The notes: a model not told the origin generated them from the sequence alone. DNA of 64,000 bases from Basilea psittacipulmonis DSM 24701 (GCF_000743945.1 NZ_CP009238.1:186001-250000); one strand, 5' to 3'. Positions 41,087 to 52,152 are shown, numbered from the stretch's first letter. Numbers and translations: made by a program.

Positions 41087-41560
41087 TTAGGATAATTTCT
41101 TATCTTCTGTTTTTTTGTCTTGTTCAGCGGCATCGGCTGCAAGTTTTTGCTCATACAAACCTTGGAAGTTAACTTCAGCTAGGTGTAATGGAGGCAATGA
41201 CGCACGTGTGATTAAATCAGCTACGTTCGCACGTAGGTATGGATAAATCATCTGTGGACAAACAATGTTTAATAATGGATCTAATTGATCTTCAGGAATG
41301 TTCTCAATCGCGAAAATAGCGGCTTGCTCTGCTTCGATCAAATAAAGTGTTTTGTCGTTTACTTTTGTTGTTAACGTTACACGAACCGTTGCTTCATAAA
41401 TCGTATCTTCAACTTTTGTGTGAGCAACGGCTAAAGAAATATCGACATGAGGTGCTTCTTGTTCTAAGAATACTTTCGGTGCATTCGGTAATTCCAAAGA
41501 CGCATCTTTTAGATAAATGCGTTGAAGTGCAAAAATTGGTTCTTTCTTTTGTTCAGCCAT
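41087..41560 (-). CDS. secB: Protein-export chaperone SecB
   Basis: 157-residue cytosolic chaperone that holds unfolded preproteins for SecA. Conserved FALQRIYLKDASLELPNAP, EQAAIFAIENIPEDQLDPLL and CPQMIYPYLRANVADLITRASLPPL (here read as consecutive segments). C-terminal tail acidic/charged. Third gene of rhodanese-grxC-secB, an order also known in E. coli (yibN-grxC-secB). Confidence 0.97.
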   Translation of the reverse strand: MAEQKKEPIFALQRIYLKDASLELPNAPKVFLEQEAPHVDISLAVAHTKVEDTIYEATVRVTLTTKVNDKTLYLIEAEQAAIFAIENIPEDQLDPLLNIVCPQMIYPYLRANVADLITRASLPPLHLAEVNFQGLYEQKLAADAAEQDKKTEDKKLS

Positions 41561-41573
41561 TTTTGGGTTCCTC

Positions 41574-41831
41574 TTAATGTAAAAGTGTATCTAATTTGCC
41601 TTGAGCATCAAGGGCATAAAGATCATCACAGCCTCCCACATGTGTGGTGCCAATGAATATCTGTGGAACGGTCGTGCGTCCCGAACGTTCAATCATAACA
41701 TCTCTTTCAGATGGAAGACTGCTAATATCTATTTTAGTTATATTGGTCACGCCTTTTGATTCTAGTAAAGCAAATGCTTTTTGACAATAAGGACAAGTGG
41801 GTCTGTAGTAGATAGTAACAGCATTTTTCAT
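41574..41831 (-). CDS. grxC: Glutaredoxin 3
   Basis: 85-residue dithiol glutaredoxin with the active site YRPTCPYCQKAFALL (CPYC), the TVPQIFIG cis-Pro segment and HVGGCDDLYAL glutathione site. Gap of 13 bases to secB and 4 to the rhodanese gene. Confidence 0.96.
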   Translation of the reverse strand: MKNAVTIYYRPTCPYCQKAFALLESKGVTNITKIDISSLPSERDVMIERSGRTTVPQIFIGTTHVGGCDDLYALDAQGKLDTLLH

Positions 41832-41835
41832 ATTT

Positions 41836-42252
41836 TTAACCTCTTTTTAGGGGTAAGTTTGCTTTTTGCCATGCAGAAATACCACCTTGTAACACGTAAA
41901 CTGGACGATTAGGATCGAGCTTTTCAATGGTCTTAGCCACTTTAAATGCCTCACGATCAAAAGCATCTACTAATATGATAGGCTTTTTTGCATTAAATTT
42001 CTTTAGTTGTGTTTCTAAGTTTGAAACATCTAGGTGTTTAGACGTAGCAATTGCAACAGATTTAAAGGCTTCTTCCTTACGAATGTCTAATAATAAGGCC
42101 CCTTCTTGATTACATAGTTTAATAGCATCATTAGGGAGAATGCCTAATTTTGACATAAATGGACTGCCTTTAGATTGCACAGCAATCATGATTAAGGCAA
42201 TGATTAAAATTAAGGCCCACGCCCATGTGTAATTAAATGTAAGAAAACTCAC
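41836..42252 (-). CDS. Membrane-anchored rhodanese-like protein without the active-site Cys
   Basis: 138 residues: N-terminal membrane helix [17 protein letters not shown], then a rhodanese fold with [15 protein letters not shown] and [17 protein letters not shown]. The active loop, normally V-C-x-x-G-x-R after the central strand, reads [13 protein letters not shown], with Asp96 in the position of Cys. It is therefore unlikely to transfer sulfur by the usual persulfide route. YibN-type position, upstream of grxC-secB. Confidence 0.88.
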   Translation of the reverse strand: MSFLTFNYTWAWALILIIALIMIAVQSKGSPFMSKLGILPNDAIKLCNQEGALLLDIRKEEAFKSVAIATSKHLDVSNLETQLKKFNAKKPIILVDAFDREAFKVAKTIEKLDPNRPVYVLQGGISAWQKANLPLKRG

Positions 42253-42310
42253 GTTTCACCTCTTGCTTACGGTAAAATATTTTAAAGTCTTTAGTATAAC
42301 GGAAATTGAG

Positions 42311-43051
42311 ATGTATAAACTTGTATTAATGCGTCATGGCGAAAGCCAATGGAATTTGGAAAACCGTTTCACTGGGTGGGCCGATGTCGATTTGACTGAA
42401 AAGGGCCGAGAACAGGCTCGCAACGCAGGTAAATTATTATCGGGGTTTCGATTTGATAAGGCCTATGTGTCGATGTTAAAACGTGCGATTCGTACCTTAT
42501 GGATAACATTGGACACCATGGATTGCATGTATATTCCTGTCGAAAAAAGTTGGCGCCTAAATGAACGTCATTATGGTAATTTGCAAGGATTGAATAAGGC
42601 GGAAACGGCACAGAAGTTTGGAGACGAACAGGTTTTGATTTGGCGTCGTTCTTATTCTATTGCCCCACCTGCTTTGCCAGAGGATGATCCTAGACATCCC
42701 AAGTGGGAAGAACGTTATGCACACGTACCTCAAGATGCTTTACCCTCAACAGAATGCCTAAAAGATACCGTTGCACGCGTGTTGCCGTTATGGAATGAAC
42801 AGATTGCTCCCGATATTAAAGCAGGTAAGACTATTTTGATCACCGCTCATGGTAATAGTCTAAGGGCTTTAATTCAGCATCTGGATAAGATGAGTGAAGA
42901 AGCGATTTTGGCATTGAATATTCCAACAGGACAGCCATTGGTTTATGAATTGGATGAGAATTTAACGCCTATTCGCCATTATTATTTGGCCGATCCAGAG
43001 GAAATTGCCAGAGAGTTAGAAGCGGTAAAAGCCCAAGGCAAAGCAAAATAA
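42311..43051 (+). CDS. gpmA: 2,3-bisphosphoglycerate-dependent phosphoglycerate mutase
   Basis: 246 residues interconverting 3- and 2-phosphoglycerate. Phospho-His motif [36 protein letters not shown] and the second His in [17 protein letters not shown] 42311 has GGAAATTGAG upstream; the longer frame to 42263 is discounted. Divergent from the rhodanese gene. Confidence 0.96.
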   Translation: MYKLVLMRHGESQWNLENRFTGWADVDLTEKGREQARNAGKLLSGFRFDKAYVSMLKRAIRTLWITLDTMDCMYIPVEKSWRLNERHYGNLQGLNKAETAQKFGDEQVLIWRRSYSIAPPALPEDDPRHPKWEERYAHVPQDALPSTECLKDTVARVLPLWNEQIAPDIKAGKTILITAHGNSLRALIQHLDKMSEEAILALNIPTGQPLVYELDENLTPIRHYYLADPEEIARELEAVKAQGKAK

Positions 43052-43083
43052 GTCGTGTTAAAAAGTAATGCGTCATGCTATCA

Positions 43084-43839
43084 ATGACTGATGAACAATT
43101 ATTAAGATACGCTCGCCATCTTAACTTAGATGATATCGGTATAGATGGGCAGGAAAAACTACTCAAGGCCCGTGTATTGATCGCGGGTCTGGGTGGATTG
43201 GGGTCGCCAGTGGGGATGTATTTGGCGGCAAGTGGTATCGGACAGTTAGATTTGGTGGACTTTGATACGGTTGAGTTATCGAATTTACAAAGACAAATCA
43301 TCCATACAACTGAATATATTGGTTGGTCAAAGGTCCAATCTGCTGCTCATACCATCGCTTCACTGAATCCAGAAGTACGGTGTTATTTGCACACGCAAAA
43401 ACCTAATTCTTTGGCTGATTGGTTATCTTTGATTCAATCGGTGGATTTGGTCTTGGATTGTACAGATAATTACCCCACGCGGCAGATGATTAATCAGGCT
43501 TGTGTTGAGTTGCGTAAACCGTTGGTGTCGGCGGCTGCCATACGCTATATGGGTAATATTTTTATGTATAACCCGTTTAAGCCTGAAAGTGCGTGTTATG
43601 CCTGTTTGTTTGATGAAATGGAACAGGTACAAACTGATCGATGTGCGACGATGGGGGTGTTGTCGCCTTTATTGGGGGTGATGGGCAGTATGCAAAGTAT
43701 CGTGGCCATTAACTATTTGACGCAAGGACGAGATCTTAACAATAGAATGTTGATGTTAGATGCGAAAACGTTAACTTGGCAAACGCTGATGATTCCTAAA
43801 CGTGAGCATTGTTCAATCTGTTCAAAACCAACAAAATAG
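43084..43839 (+). CDS. moeB: MoeB/ThiF-type sulfur-carrier adenylyltransferase
   Basis: E1-like enzyme that adenylates the C-terminus of a ubiquitin-like sulfur carrier (MoaD or ThiS). 251-254 residues: ATP site VLIAGLGGLGSPVGMYLAASG, VDFDTVELSNLQRQ, Arg finger region, LVLDCTDNYPTRQMINQAC, and two zinc Cys pairs (CYAC and CSIC). MoeB versus ThiF cannot be separated from sequence alone. ATG 43075 or 43084. Confidence 0.88.
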   Translation: MTDEQLLRYARHLNLDDIGIDGQEKLLKARVLIAGLGGLGSPVGMYLAASGIGQLDLVDFDTVELSNLQRQIIHTTEYIGWSKVQSAAHTIASLNPEVRCYLHTQKPNSLADWLSLIQSVDLVLDCTDNYPTRQMINQACVELRKPLVSAAAIRYMGNIFMYNPFKPESACYACLFDEMEQVQTDRCATMGVLSPLLGVMGSMQSIVAINYLTQGRDLNNRMLMLDAKTLTWQTLMIPKREHCSICSKPTK

Positions 43840-43903
43840 CTTAAACGATAAATCATGTACTACAAATGAAAACTATTTTTATTTGAATTCATTGACTTAT
43901 GAT

Positions 43904-43957
43904 ACACATTGAAAGGAAAAAAACTTGAGTCCTTAGTTTTTAAGCTTTACAATGTGT
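43904..43957 (+). promoter_or_regulatory. 54-nt hairpin upstream of bfr
   Basis: Three stacked stems: ACACATTG/CAATGTGT, AAAG/CTTT and AAAAACT/AGTTTTT, with a nine-base loop TGAGTCCTT. No T run follows. It lies 65 bases before the bfr start, either in its leader or as the end of the moeB transcript. Confidence 0.55.
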
Positions 43958-44022
43958 CCAAGTGATTTGAAATAGATTGGATTGAAACTAATCTTCAACG
44001 TATTTTTTAATGAGGTATAAAC

Positions 44023-44490
44023 ATGCAAGGTAATAAAGAAGTATTAGATTGCCTAAATAAATTGTTGGCAGGCGAATTAGCGGCTCGTGACCAGTATTTC
44101 ATTCATTCTCGTATGTATGAAGAATGGCACTACACTAAGTTAGCAGCACGTATCGGTCATGAAGTAGATGATGAAACTTCTCATGCTAGCGATATTATCA
44201 AACGTATGTTGATGTTGGGTGGTACACCTAATATGACTCCAGCTCCGATCAAAGTAGGTACTTGCCCTAAAACTATGTTGGAAGCTGACTTGGAAGTAGA
44301 GTACGAAGTTCGTACAAACTTACAAGATGCGATTGCATTATGCGAGTCTAAGAAAGACTATGTCACTCGTGATATTCTGTTAAAACAATTAATCGATACA
44401 GAAATTGATCATGCTCACTGGTTAGAACAACAGCTTGGCTTGATTGAAAAAATGGGTATCCAAAACTACCTACAATCGATGGCTCAGTAA
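44023..44490 (+). CDS. bfr: Bacterioferritin (heme-ligand Met replaced)
   Basis: 155-residue iron-storage ferritin. Ferroxidase ligands fall at the E. coli numbers: Glu18, Glu51, His54, the central-helix Glu at about 93, and Glu127/His130 in LIDTEIDHAHWLEQQ; Tyr25 is present. The axial heme ligand Met52 is Thr (HEVDDETSHASDII). Two such subunits could not hold the inter-subunit heme in the usual way. C-terminal MGIQNYLQSMAQ typical of Bfr rather than Ftn. ATG 44023 behind TGAGG. Confidence 0.93.
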   Translation: MQGNKEVLDCLNKLLAGELAARDQYFIHSRMYEEWHYTKLAARIGHEVDDETSHASDIIKRMLMLGGTPNMTPAPIKVGTCPKTMLEADLEVEYEVRTNLQDAIALCESKKDYVTRDILLKQLIDTEIDHAHWLEQQLGLIEKMGIQNYLQSMAQ

Positions 44491-44516
44491 ACTTAACGGT
44501 GAAATGTTGAGAATAA

Positions 44517-44542
44517 AAAGCCGCCCATTGGGGCGGCTTTCT
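44517..44542. terminator. Bidirectional terminator after bfr
   Basis: AAAGCCGCCC, loop ATTG, GGGCGGCTTT. T-rich on both sides, so it can also end the convergent binding-protein gene. Confidence 0.88.
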
Positions 44543-44624
44543 TAATGGGATATCTCAAATCAATCGGATAGTCAAAAAATAACTACCTCTATGCCTGAGA
44601 AATCACTATCCCTATACCAACGCT

Positions 44625-45539
44625 TTATTCGTAATCTTTTGCCACGCGAGGCTGATCGGGGTGTTGGATCAGATCTTGAAATGCCTTGGATGCGGGGAGA
44701 TTGAGATTAATATTTTTAGGTGGAATGGGCTGTTCAAACCATTTTGTATAGTAGCTTTCCAAGCGTCCTGAACGAATAATTTGATCAATAGCTTGATTGA
44801 CCAAATCTTGTAACTCACTATCCTCTTTGGGCAGTGCCAATGCATAAGGTTCATCGCTGTAAAGCTCGCCACTGATGCGATAATCTTGAGGGTTCTGTGA
44901 ATTAGCGATAAAGCCAGAAAGCAATACATCGTCCATAAAATAAGCATCAGCCTTACCTAAGGTCACCTGATTAAACCCTTGGGCCAATGTTTGGGCAGGG
45001 ATAATATTCATGTGCATATGTAGGTCTTGATTGGTCTTAGAAAGCCATGCTAATGGTCTGGTTCCTGCGGTTGACGTGACGTTTTTGCCTTTCAGATCCT
45101 CAAGCGTGACAATCGGGCTTTTGGCAAGGGTGACAAAACGAATACTGGTGATAAAAATAGCGGGGCTAAAATTCACCATTTTTTGGCGTTCTTGAGTATT
45201 GCTAATATCGCTACACAGTAAATCAATACGATTATCCGCCAAAGCAAGCAGACGATTGGCGTGTGTGACAGGATAGTAGGCGACTTTTAGCGGTTCATTC
45301 AACGACTTGGATAGTTGCTCGACCACATCTTTGCACACATCGATTGAATACCCCATAGGTGTTTGATTGTCGAGGTTTTCGCTGTCAACATATGAAAAAG
45401 GAATGGCGTTATTGGTGTATCCAAGATAAATGGTTTTAGTCTCTTTAATCTTGTCTAAACGCGTGCCTGCCTGTGCGGGCAAAGCGGCGATTAATGTACT
45501 AAGACCGAGTGTCAACGCAAGGTGAGAAAATTTCATCAT
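44625..45539 (-). CDS. Amino-acid ABC transporter substrate-binding protein (family 3)
   Basis: 304-residue periplasmic protein with a signal peptide (LALTLGLSTLIAALPAQA) and the SBP_bac_3 segments TIYLGYTNNAIPFSYVD, PMGYSIDVCKDVVEQL, RIDLLCSDISNTQERQKMVNFS and ADAYFMDDVLLSGF. Glutamate/aspartate-binding GltI is the nearest type I recognise. No permease or ATPase gene is adjacent, so its partners lie elsewhere or it is an orphan. Confidence 0.87.
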   Translation of the reverse strand: MMKFSHLALTLGLSTLIAALPAQAGTRLDKIKETKTIYLGYTNNAIPFSYVDSENLDNQTPMGYSIDVCKDVVEQLSKSLNEPLKVAYYPVTHANRLLALADNRIDLLCSDISNTQERQKMVNFSPAIFITSIRFVTLAKSPIVTLEDLKGKNVTSTAGTRPLAWLSKTNQDLHMHMNIIPAQTLAQGFNQVTLGKADAYFMDDVLLSGFIANSQNPQDYRISGELYSDEPYALALPKEDSELQDLVNQAIDQIIRSGRLESYYTKWFEQPIPPKNINLNLPASKAFQDLIQHPDQPRVAKDYE

Positions 45540-45566
45540 GAACTCCCATACAAAAACGTTCTCGTT

Positions 45567-47194
<1,628 letters not shown>

Positions 47195-47364
47195 AAGAAA
47201 TTAATTTATATCAAAGGTTAAACAATTTTATCATTGTATAATTTTTCAAGTTCATAAGCCAATAGGGCTTTGTGTTAAAATGATATATTGATTTATTATT
47301 GAGAGCGTCGGCTTACTTAACGTAAACTGGCTTGCGTATTTTGTCATATAGGTATTTACGGCAA

Positions 47365-48063
47365 ATGAAAAAATTTAACTCTACACTTAAAGCAGTTGGC
47401 GTTGCACTAGGATTGATGACCTGTGCAGGTGCTTTTGCAAATGAAATTAGCCCGAATTTGGAAAACGGTCAGAAACTTTATTTACAAGGTGATGTGTCTC
47501 GTGGCATTATCGCCTGTATTGCTTGTCACGGACCAGGCGGTAACAGTGTGATCGCTATGTATCCTAGTTTGGCAGGTCAGCCAGCAGGTTATATCGTAAG
47601 TCAGTTAAAACACTTCCAAGCTAAAGACGGTGCGAAACCTGCACGTTTGGATGCGTCTGGTAAGATTACTACGATGACAGCTACTGTTGCGAACATGACA
47701 GAACAGGATATGGCTGATTTAGCCGCTTATATTAGTTCCCAAGAGTTGACATCTTTGGCTACCTCTAAATACACGACAAATAAAGACATGGTGGCTTTAG
47801 GTCGTGATATTTGGCGTGCAGGTATCCCTTCTCGTAACGTGCCAGCCTGTGCTAGTTGTCATGGACCAGCTGGTCAAGGAATGCCGGAAGAATTCCCTCG
47901 CTTATCTGGACAACAGCCTGATTATGTTTATAGTCAGTTGATTGCGTTTGCAGATGGCTATCGTCAGAAAGGCGGGAACGAAAATATGATGGGTACGATT
48001 GCGAATCGTATGAGTCGTCAAGAGATTCAAGCTGTTGCAGACTACGCGACTGGCTTGCGTTAA
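47365..48063 (+). CDS. Dihemic cytochrome c4
   Basis: 232-residue periplasmic electron carrier with a signal peptide (AVGVALGLMTCAGAFA) and two heme motifs, CIACHGPGG and CASCHGPAG, in two similar halves (FPRLSGQQPDYVYSQL / YPSLAGQPAGYIVSQL). Likely passes electrons from bc1 to oxidases. ATG 47365 sets the basic MKK before the signal. A strong terminator separates it from resB, whose product helps attach its hemes. Confidence 0.94.
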   Translation: MKKFNSTLKAVGVALGLMTCAGAFANEISPNLENGQKLYLQGDVSRGIIACIACHGPGGNSVIAMYPSLAGQPAGYIVSQLKHFQAKDGAKPARLDASGKITTMTATVANMTEQDMADLAAYISSQELTSLATSKYTTNKDMVALGRDIWRAGIPSRNVPACASCHGPAGQGMPEEFPRLSGQQPDYVYSQLIAFADGYRQKGGNENMMGTIANRMSRQEIQAVADYATGLR

Positions 48064-48082
48064 ATTCTTTTGATTCATCAGT

Positions 48083-48105
48083 AAGGGGGGATTCCCCCTT
48101 TTTTT
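48083..48105 (+). terminator. Terminator after cytochrome c4
   Basis: AAGGGGG, loop GATT, CCCCCTT and a T run; it lies only ~12 bases before the resB start, so resB read-through from here should be partial. Confidence 0.85.
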
Positions 48106-48116
48106 ATCGGTATAAC

Positions 48117-50228
48117 ATGAAAGATCTAAAACGCCAATATTCACCCCGTTTTCTTTTGTCTTCATCCTTTGAATTGCTTGGTTCCATGCGGTTTGCCATC
48201 AGCTTGCTGACCTTGGTTTGTATCGTTAGTGTGATTGGAACGGTCGTTGAGCAGCATCAGCCAGAACTAAGCTATATTGATAAGTTTGGCACTTTTTGGT
48301 ATCAGGTATTTGTTCAGTTTGATATTGGTGAGATTTACAATGCACCTTGGTTTTTGTTTGTTATGGGCATTGTAGTCGTGTCAACTAGTATTTGCTTGAT
48401 CCGCAATGTTCCTAAAATGATCAAAGAAATGCGAAATTTTCGAGAATATGTGAGGGAACAAAATCTACGTGCATTTCCACATCGTTTTCAGATACAGAGT
48501 GAACGTTCGGTTGAGGGAATTGAAAAGAACGTATTAGCTTGGTTGGGTAACGAGGGGTATCGTTACAAGATTCGTCGTGATGATACGGCCATCATGGTGG
48601 GAGCGAAAAAAGGATCCTCAAATAAATGGGGATATATCTTTGCTCATTTGGCGATTGTAGTGGTGTGTTTGGGCGGTTTATTAGATAGTGAATTACCTCT
48701 AAAATTACAAATTTTACTTGGACAAAAAACACCGATTCCTCAGTCGGCTCGTTATGTGTCAGAAGTGCCATCTGATGCTATTTTTGGGGTGAATAATATT
48801 AGTTTTCGTGGGAATGTGTCTTTGTCTGAGGGGGCAGAGGGCTCTGACTTTGCCTTACTAAGAGTGGGTGGTAATTTATATCTCCAACAGCTTCCGTTTT
48901 CGGTTAAGTTAAATCGATTTATTGTTGAATATTATGAATATAACGGGATGCCGAAACGTTTTGCCAGTGAAGTGACGATCACTGATGCAAAGACAGGTAA
49001 ACAATACGATGAGACGATTGAGGTCAATCACCCTTTTACGCTTCATGGCATCACGCTTTACCAGAATAGTTTTCAAGACGGTGGCTCAAAAGTCTGGCTA
49101 GAGGGATATCCGTTGATTGGTCAGGGTACTTCTGTGGTCGATGTTTCAGGGACAGTGGGACAAGATTATCAGGTGGATGTTGATGAGGGAAGACTTCAAT
49201 ATCGTTTGAATATCGATGATTTTCGTTTGTTAAATGTTGAGAATTTGGGCGGACCGAATGATGCGACAGGACATGCGAAAACATTTACCTCAGATCTAAA
49301 GGATTTAACGGGAAGTGCGGCAAGAGAACGTAATCCTAATATTCGTAACCTAGGGCCAAGTATTCGATACACGCTGACAGACAAAAACAATCAGTCTGTC
49401 CAATTTATGAATTACATGTTACCAGTGGTGGGGCTTGAACCGATACCTGTTTTCTTATTTGGTGTCCAAAACGCATTAACGAATAATATGATGTATATTC
49501 GAGTGCCTGCTGATGAAAAGGGTAGTATCCAGCAGTTTTTATTACTTAGAAAAGTGTTGAATGATCCGAATATGCGTGAAAAAGCGGTAAACGCATTTGT
49601 AGAAAAAAATCAAGATTCAGGAAAGATTCCAAAAGAGGGATTACGCAAGTTAGCTTCACAAGCACTAACCATCTATGCTAATGCAGGATTTGCTGGCATC
49701 GAGGATTACATTAATGGAGTGGGCATCCCTGAATCTCAGCGTGTGCCAGAAACATTACGTGGCACCATGAGAGAGGTGTTGCAGAATTATTTGGTGTTCT
49801 CGATTATTGAGCTAAATAATATCGTTCGCCAAGAAATGGGATGGGAAGCAGTAGCGATGAATGACGAAGCAAAAGTGGTCCAAGAAGCTCGTTGGTTGGA
49901 TTTGGCCATGAATGCGTTGTCAGATTTTACGCATTACCCTTCTCCGATTATTTTTCAACTTAAATCGTTTAAACGGGTGCAAGGCAGTGTTTTACAAGCG
50001 ACCCGTTCACCTGGTGAGGTTTGGGTATATTTGGGTTGTATAATGCTGGCATTGGGCGTATTCGCGATGTTTTATATTCGTGAACGTAGGGTGTGGGTGT
50101 ATATTAAGTCAGGTCATCCTAATCAGATAACGGTGGCTATGACTTCTCCAAAACGCACAATGGACTTTGAAAAAGAGTTTAATCAGTTGCGTCAAGATTT
50201 TAGAAAATTAGGCAGTATAGATGAGTAA
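48117..50228 (+). CDS. resB: System II cytochrome c biogenesis protein ResB (Ccs1)
   Basis: 703-residue membrane protein of heme delivery/attachment. N-terminal helices (MRFAISLLTLVCIVSVIGTVVEQ, APWFLFVMGIVVVSTSICLI), WGYIFAHLAIVVVCLGGLLD, a large periplasmic domain with VNHPFTLHGITLYQNSFQDGGSK (Hs/Y segment), and a C-terminal helix VWVYLGCIMLALGVFAMFYIRERR. Overlaps ccsA by 8 bases. Confidence 0.94.
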   Translation: MKDLKRQYSPRFLLSSSFELLGSMRFAISLLTLVCIVSVIGTVVEQHQPELSYIDKFGTFWYQVFVQFDIGEIYNAPWFLFVMGIVVVSTSICLIRNVPKMIKEMRNFREYVREQNLRAFPHRFQIQSERSVEGIEKNVLAWLGNEGYRYKIRRDDTAIMVGAKKGSSNKWGYIFAHLAIVVVCLGGLLDSELPLKLQILLGQKTPIPQSARYVSEVPSDAIFGVNNISFRGNVSLSEGAEGSDFALLRVGGNLYLQQLPFSVKLNRFIVEYYEYNGMPKRFASEVTITDAKTGKQYDETIEVNHPFTLHGITLYQNSFQDGGSKVWLEGYPLIGQGTSVVDVSGTVGQDYQVDVDEGRLQYRLNIDDFRLLNVENLGGPNDATGHAKTFTSDLKDLTGSAARERNPNIRNLGPSIRYTLTDKNNQSVQFMNYMLPVVGLEPIPVFLFGVQNALTNNMMYIRVPADEKGSIQQFLLLRKVLNDPNMREKAVNAFVEKNQDSGKIPKEGLRKLASQALTIYANAGFAGIEDYINGVGIPESQRVPETLRGTMREVLQNYLVFSIIELNNIVRQEMGWEAVAMNDEAKVVQEARWLDLAMNALSDFTHYPSPIIFQLKSFKRVQGSVLQATRSPGEVWVYLGCIMLALGVFAMFYIRERRVWVYIKSGHPNQITVAMTSPKRTMDFEKEFNQLRQDFRKLGSIDE

Positions 50229-51534
50229 TACTTTGAACGATAACCGCGATGAGATTATTTGGACTGAAAAGTCTAAACGTAAAGTCAGTTTGGTCGATTA
50301 TGCTTTTTTGTGTTTGTTATTGGTGCTAGCTGGTATCAGCTTGTATGTGTACGGACACAATATGGACATTTATGAAAAATGTATTTTAGTGTTCAGTGCT
50401 GGGGTGATGGCATGGCTGGGATGGCTTTGGAAACCCTTGCGTACACTCATGATTGCATGCGGTTTAACAGCAGGGTTGGCTATTTTTCTATACGATGGAA
50501 ATTTAAACAATGCACAGACAAACTTCTTTCTAAAGTATTTACTGTCTTCGCAATCCGCTATTTTGTTTATGTGCGTGATGTTTTTTATGGCGACATTGTC
50601 TTACTGGGTCGGTTTTGTGAGTCGCACCGCTTTATGGTTGGGAACCGCATTGACTTGGGGAGCGGTATATGCGGGCTTTGTTGGCTTGTTAGTGCGTTGG
50701 CGTGAAGGGCATCTTATTTCAGCAGAGATGGGGCATATTCCTGTTTCTAACCTGTATGAAGTATTTGTCTTATTTTGCTTAATTACGGCATTGTTTTATT
50801 TATATTACGAAAAACGTTATCGCACTCAATCATTAGGGGCGTTTGTTTCCTTAGTGATTACTTCGGCGGCGGTCTTTTTGTTGTGGTACACCGTGGAACG
50901 TAATGCAGCAACGATAACGCCTTTGAATAATGCTTTACAAAGTTGGTGGATGAAATTGCATGTTCCCGCTAACTTTATCGGCTACGGTACGTTTGCTTTG
51001 GCCGCTATGGTCGGATTCGCTTATTTGGTCAAACAGCACGGCGAAACAAAATCATGGAAACCGCTTATTCCTGTCTTGGTGGTGGGAGCCGCCTTAGTGT
51101 CTGAACCTTTTATTTTTAGAGCCAAAGATAATGTAGGATTTTGGGCGGTGTATTTTGGCATAAGCGTGTTGCTCGTTGCTTTGATTTTGTCATTTAGACA
51201 TAGAATCGCGGCCAAATTACCTGCGTTAGAAGTGCTGGACGATATTATGTATCGTGCCATCTCGATTGGGTTTGCATTCTTTACGGTGGCGACGATTCTA
51301 GGGGCTTTTTGGGCAGCTGATGCTTGGGGGACTTATTGGCAGTGGGACCCTAAAGAAACATGGGCGGCGATTGTATGGTTAAATTACGCAGCATGGTTGC
51401 ATTTGCGTTTGATGAAAGGAATGCGAGGCACAGTGGCTGCTTATTGGGCTTTAGTGGGCTTGGTGGTGACCAGCTTTGCTTTCTTGGGCGTAAATATTTT
51501 CTTGTCAGGCTTGCATTCTTACGGTGAGCTTTAA
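50221..51534 (+). CDS. ccsA: System II cytochrome c biogenesis protein CcsA (ResC)
   Basis: 437-residue membrane protein, partner of ResB. It carries the tryptophan-rich heme-handling WWD motif AADAWGTYWQWDPKETWA and flanking His residues (LHVPANFIGYG, YAAWLHLRLMKG, FLSGLHSYG). About 8-10 helices. Start inside the end of resB. Confidence 0.94.
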   Translation: MSNTLNDNRDEIIWTEKSKRKVSLVDYAFLCLLLVLAGISLYVYGHNMDIYEKCILVFSAGVMAWLGWLWKPLRTLMIACGLTAGLAIFLYDGNLNNAQTNFFLKYLLSSQSAILFMCVMFFMATLSYWVGFVSRTALWLGTALTWGAVYAGFVGLLVRWREGHLISAEMGHIPVSNLYEVFVLFCLITALFYLYYEKRYRTQSLGAFVSLVITSAAVFLLWYTVERNAATITPLNNALQSWWMKLHVPANFIGYGTFALAAMVGFAYLVKQHGETKSWKPLIPVLVVGAALVSEPFIFRAKDNVGFWAVYFGISVLLVALILSFRHRIAAKLPALEVLDDIMYRAISIGFAFFTVATILGAFWAADAWGTYWQWDPKETWAAIVWLNYAAWLHLRLMKGMRGTVAAYWALVGLVVTSFAFLGVNIFLSGLHSYGEL

Positions 51535-51639
51535 GAATCATTGCTGATCGCTGAATATGAAATTCAGCTTGAGTGTGACTCGATGAAGACGATTTCACTG
51601 CCATCGATGATTGATGAAAGAGCTGAGCAGTGAAAAATA

Positions 51640-51664
51640 AGGAGGGAGTTTCCCCTCCTATTTT
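51640..51664 (+). terminator. Hairpin after ccsA
   Basis: AGGAGGG, loop, CCCTCCT followed by ATTTT. Could end ccsA and, on the other strand, cyaY. Confidence 0.6.
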
Positions 51665-51669
51665 GTCGT

Positions 51670-51999
51670 TTAAAGTTCTATGGTTAAAGGATGTTGACTC
51701 AGTTCAGAACAGACTTTGGAGAGTCGTTGGGCAAGATTGAGTTCGCCTCGAGTATCTTCCCAGTGGCCGTTATGAAACTGGTAATGCCAAGCCCCACTCG
51801 GTGCGGCTAACCAGATTTCTTGTAAAGGTGCTTGTGTGTTGATAATCGCTTGTTGTCTATTGGCAAATGTTAAACTGAGTACCGCTCCATTTCTGGATGC
51901 ATCAATATCGAGATCAAGATGTTCAAACCATTGGTCCACTTGAGTTTCAATTTTTGAGAAAATGGTTTCGGCTAATGATAAAAATTCTGTTTCAGTCAT
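51670..51999 (-). CDS. cyaY: Frataxin-like iron donor CyaY
   Basis: 109 residues with the acidic first helix (TETEFLSLAETIFSKIETQVD) and the beta-sheet motif VLSLTFANRQQAIINTQAPLQEIWLAAPSGAWHY, read as consecutive segments. Acts in Fe-S assembly. Divergent from lptM-lysA, the standard synteny. Confidence 0.95.
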   Translation of the reverse strand: MTETEFLSLAETIFSKIETQVDQWFEHLDLDIDASRNGAVLSLTFANRQQAIINTQAPLQEIWLAAPSGAWHYQFHNGHWEDTRGELNLAQRLSKVCSELSQHPLTIEL

Positions 52000-52018
52000 T
52001 TAAAAGGGCATAAAAGTT

Positions 52019-52141
52019 ATGAAAACGCTTATTATAAAATGTTTTGTGATTCTCGGCATGGCATTTATCGTTTCTTCTTGTGGTTATAAAGGCGATTTAT
52101 ATTTGCCCAATCATCAAACATCCGCATCAATACAAAATTAA
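52019..52141 (+). CDS. lptM: LPS-assembly lipoprotein LptM (YifL)
   Basis: A 40-residue lipoprotein, easily missed for its size. Signal region KCFVILGMAFIVSS, lipobox SSC-G with the acylated Cys at residue 21, then CGYKGDLYLPNHQ, matching the CGxKGxLYxP hallmark of LptM, which assists oxidative maturation of the LptDE translocon. ATG 52019; stop 11 bases before lysA. Same position (cyaY divergent, lysA downstream) as in many proteobacteria. Confidence 0.88.
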   Translation: MKTLIIKCFVILGMAFIVSSCGYKGDLYLPNHQTSASIQN

Positions 52142-52152
52142 TAGGTAAATAA

